Below are positions 5,102 to 6,092 of a stretch of 6,092 nucleotides of DNA, in pieces. This DNA is from JBHJHK01 sp050330975 (GTDB lineage Bacteria > Pseudomonadota > Gammaproteobacteria > Competibacterales > Competibacteraceae), in contig JBHJHK010000087.1 of NCBI GenBank assembly GCA_050330975.1, forward strand, positions 1 to 6,092, written 5' to 3'. The notes under the pieces were generated by a model that was given only the letters and a program-made list of their open reading frames with translations, was not told the DNA's origin and did no database searches. Numbering within the stretch: position 1 is the stretch's first letter; each line of letters opens with the position of its first letter. Made by a program: the position numbers and the translations under genes.

Positions 5102-6092
5102 CGAGGGTTTGGTGGAGAGACCGGCGAGGTGGGTGGGGAATCATCCAAGAGCCAACAACGGGCCCCGTGGCCTGCCCCCCCTTGGGGATCTGCCGGCAGC
5201 AACGGCGGCGGTTGGTCGCAAGGGGCAAAGCGCGCCGGGCAGCGGGGGGCGAAGGCGCACCCCACCGGCCGCTGGCTCAGATCCGGCACCATGCCGGGAA
5301 TCTCCACCAGGGGGGGCGGCGCCTCGGCCGCCGCCTCGCCGCTCCGCACTTGGGGCACAGCCCGGATCAGCCCCTGGGTGTAGGGGTGGGCCGGGCGCTC
5401 TAGGAGGGCGGCGGTGGTCCCGGTCTCGGCCACGCGCCCGGCGTACATCACCACCACCCCCTGGGCCATCTCCGCCACGGTCCCCATGTCGTGGGTGATC
5501 AACACGATGGCGGTGTGGGTGGCCCGTTGCAGTTGCTTGAGGAGATCGAACACCTGGGCCTGGACGGTGACGTCCAAGGCCGTGGTGGGCTCATCGGCGA
5601 TGAGCAGCGCCGGTTTACAGGCCAAGGCCATGGCGATCATCACCCGTTGGCGCATGCCCCCCGAGAGCTGATGGGGATAGTCATTGGCCCTTTGCCCTGG
5701 ATCGGGGATCCCCACGGCATCCAGCATTTCCACCGCCCGCAGCCGGGCCGAGCGGCGGTCCAAGCCCTCGTGGCGCCGCACCACCTCGGCGATCTGCTCG
5801 CCGCAGTTGTAGACCGGGTTCAGCGCCGTCATGGGCTCTTGGAAAATCATCGCGAGGTCTTTGCCGCGCAGATCCTGCCGCGCCCGCTCCGGCAGAGCCA
5901 AAAGGTCGCGCCCGCCATAGATGATGCGCCCGCCGGTGACGCGGACCCCGTCCGGCAGCAGGCCCATCATGGCGTTGGCGGCCATGGATTTGCCCGACCC
6001 CGATTCGCCCACGATGCAGACGATCTCGCCGGCATCCAGCGACAGCGACAGGTCTTGGACCGCGTGCGCCCGGTCCGCCCCCTTCGGCAGCG
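5098..6092 (-). CDS. Opp/Dpp-type ABC importer ATPase, first subunit (OppD/DppD-like), 5' end missing
   Basis: Partial: 330 residues are visible, and the frame stays open through the window edge at 6092. The visible start reads 'LPKGADRAHAVQDLSLSL', so only a short N-terminal part (roughly 15-25 residues) is missing. A GTG at 6012 falls in Walker A and is not a start. Motifs, numbered from the first full visible codon, are Walker A GESGSGKS (28-35), the Q-loop in 'MIFQEPMTALNP' (81-92), the signature LSGGMRQR (142-149), Walker B LIADEP (163-168) with 'TTALD', and the switch His in 'LITHD' (197-201). 'HPYTQGLIRAVP' (235-246) and cysteines 278, 284, 291 and 312 mark the oligopeptide-type extension. 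The LSGGMRQR signature and 'QEPMTALNP' are typical of the D subunit; the pair would form the heterodimeric motor of a peptide/nickel-class importer. Binding-protein and permease genes are expected upstream. Its stop codon is embedded in the start of the next gene. Confidence 0.95.
   Translation of the reverse strand, partial: LPKGADRAHAVQDLSLSLDAGEIVCIVGESGSGKSMAANAMMGLLPDGVRVTGGRIIYGGRDLLALPERARQDLRGKDLAMIFQEPMTALNPVYNCGEQIAEVVRRHEGLDRRSARLRAVEMLDAVGIPDPGQRANDYPHQLSGGMRQRVMIAMALACKPALLIADEPTTALDVTVQAQVFDLLKQLQRATHTAIVLITHDMGTVAEMAQGVVVMYAGRVAETGTTAALLERPAHPYTQGLIRAVPQVRSGEAAAEAPPPLVEIPGMVPDLSQRPVGCAFAPRCPARFAPCDQPPPLLPADPQGGAGHGARCWLLDDSPPTSPVSPPNPR

Noticed and set aside
5098..6012. OppD-like gene starting at GTG 6012
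   Set aside because: That codon lies inside the Walker A strand. The same frame continues upstream with family-typical sequence to the window edge, so the gene is cut by the window.
4058..6092. The two ATPase genes as a frameshift-split fused transporter ATPase (GsiA/YejF-like)
   Set aside because: Each protein has a complete C-terminal extension and its own start, and the GTGA overlap is normal for separate D and F subunits. No frameshift needs to be invoked.

Overview
The window looks like a piece of a GC-rich Gram-negative chromosome. A lipoprotein signal peptide with an outer-membrane-type +2 residue implies a double membrane. A proteobacterium, perhaps gamma, fits the gene families best, but no marker fixes the taxon. 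All six well-supported genes lie on the minus strand, so the window reads biologically from position 6092 down to 1.

Region 6092-1414 is a tight gene cluster. It begins with the two ATPases of a peptide/nickel-type (Opp/Dpp) ABC importer. The first is cut by the window edge, and the second starts inside the first one's stop codon (GTGA overlap). A GTG-started, YtcJ-like metal-dependent amidohydrolase follows after 42 bases. Next comes a CobW/COG0523 metal-chaperone GTPase whose ribosome binding site lies across the amidohydrolase stop codon. The substrate-binding protein and permeases would be expected upstream, beyond position 6092. A reasonable working model is import of a small amide- or peptide-like compound, cytoplasmic hydrolysis by the amidohydrolase, and metal delivery to that enzyme by the GTPase. 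The substrate and the metal cannot be read from the sequence.

Region 1413-1132 (282 bases) has no convincing intact gene but is not featureless. It carries a plus-strand reading of about 54 codons, broken by one base at a six-C run, that ends in a lysine-rich amphipathic tail. Next to it is a second block (1133-1234) with coding-like base composition on both strands. Both may be gene remnants.

Region 1131-1 is visibly less GC-rich towards its end. It holds a short low-molecular-weight-phosphatase-family protein with a CX5R loop, then a 190-base gap with two perfect dyads and a possible -10 element, then a small lipoprotein that resembles the N-terminal fold of CsgG/LpoB-type proteins and may be cut short. 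Positions 1-41 hold nothing recognisable. No RNA genes, CRISPR arrays, insertion sequences or canonical terminators were seen.
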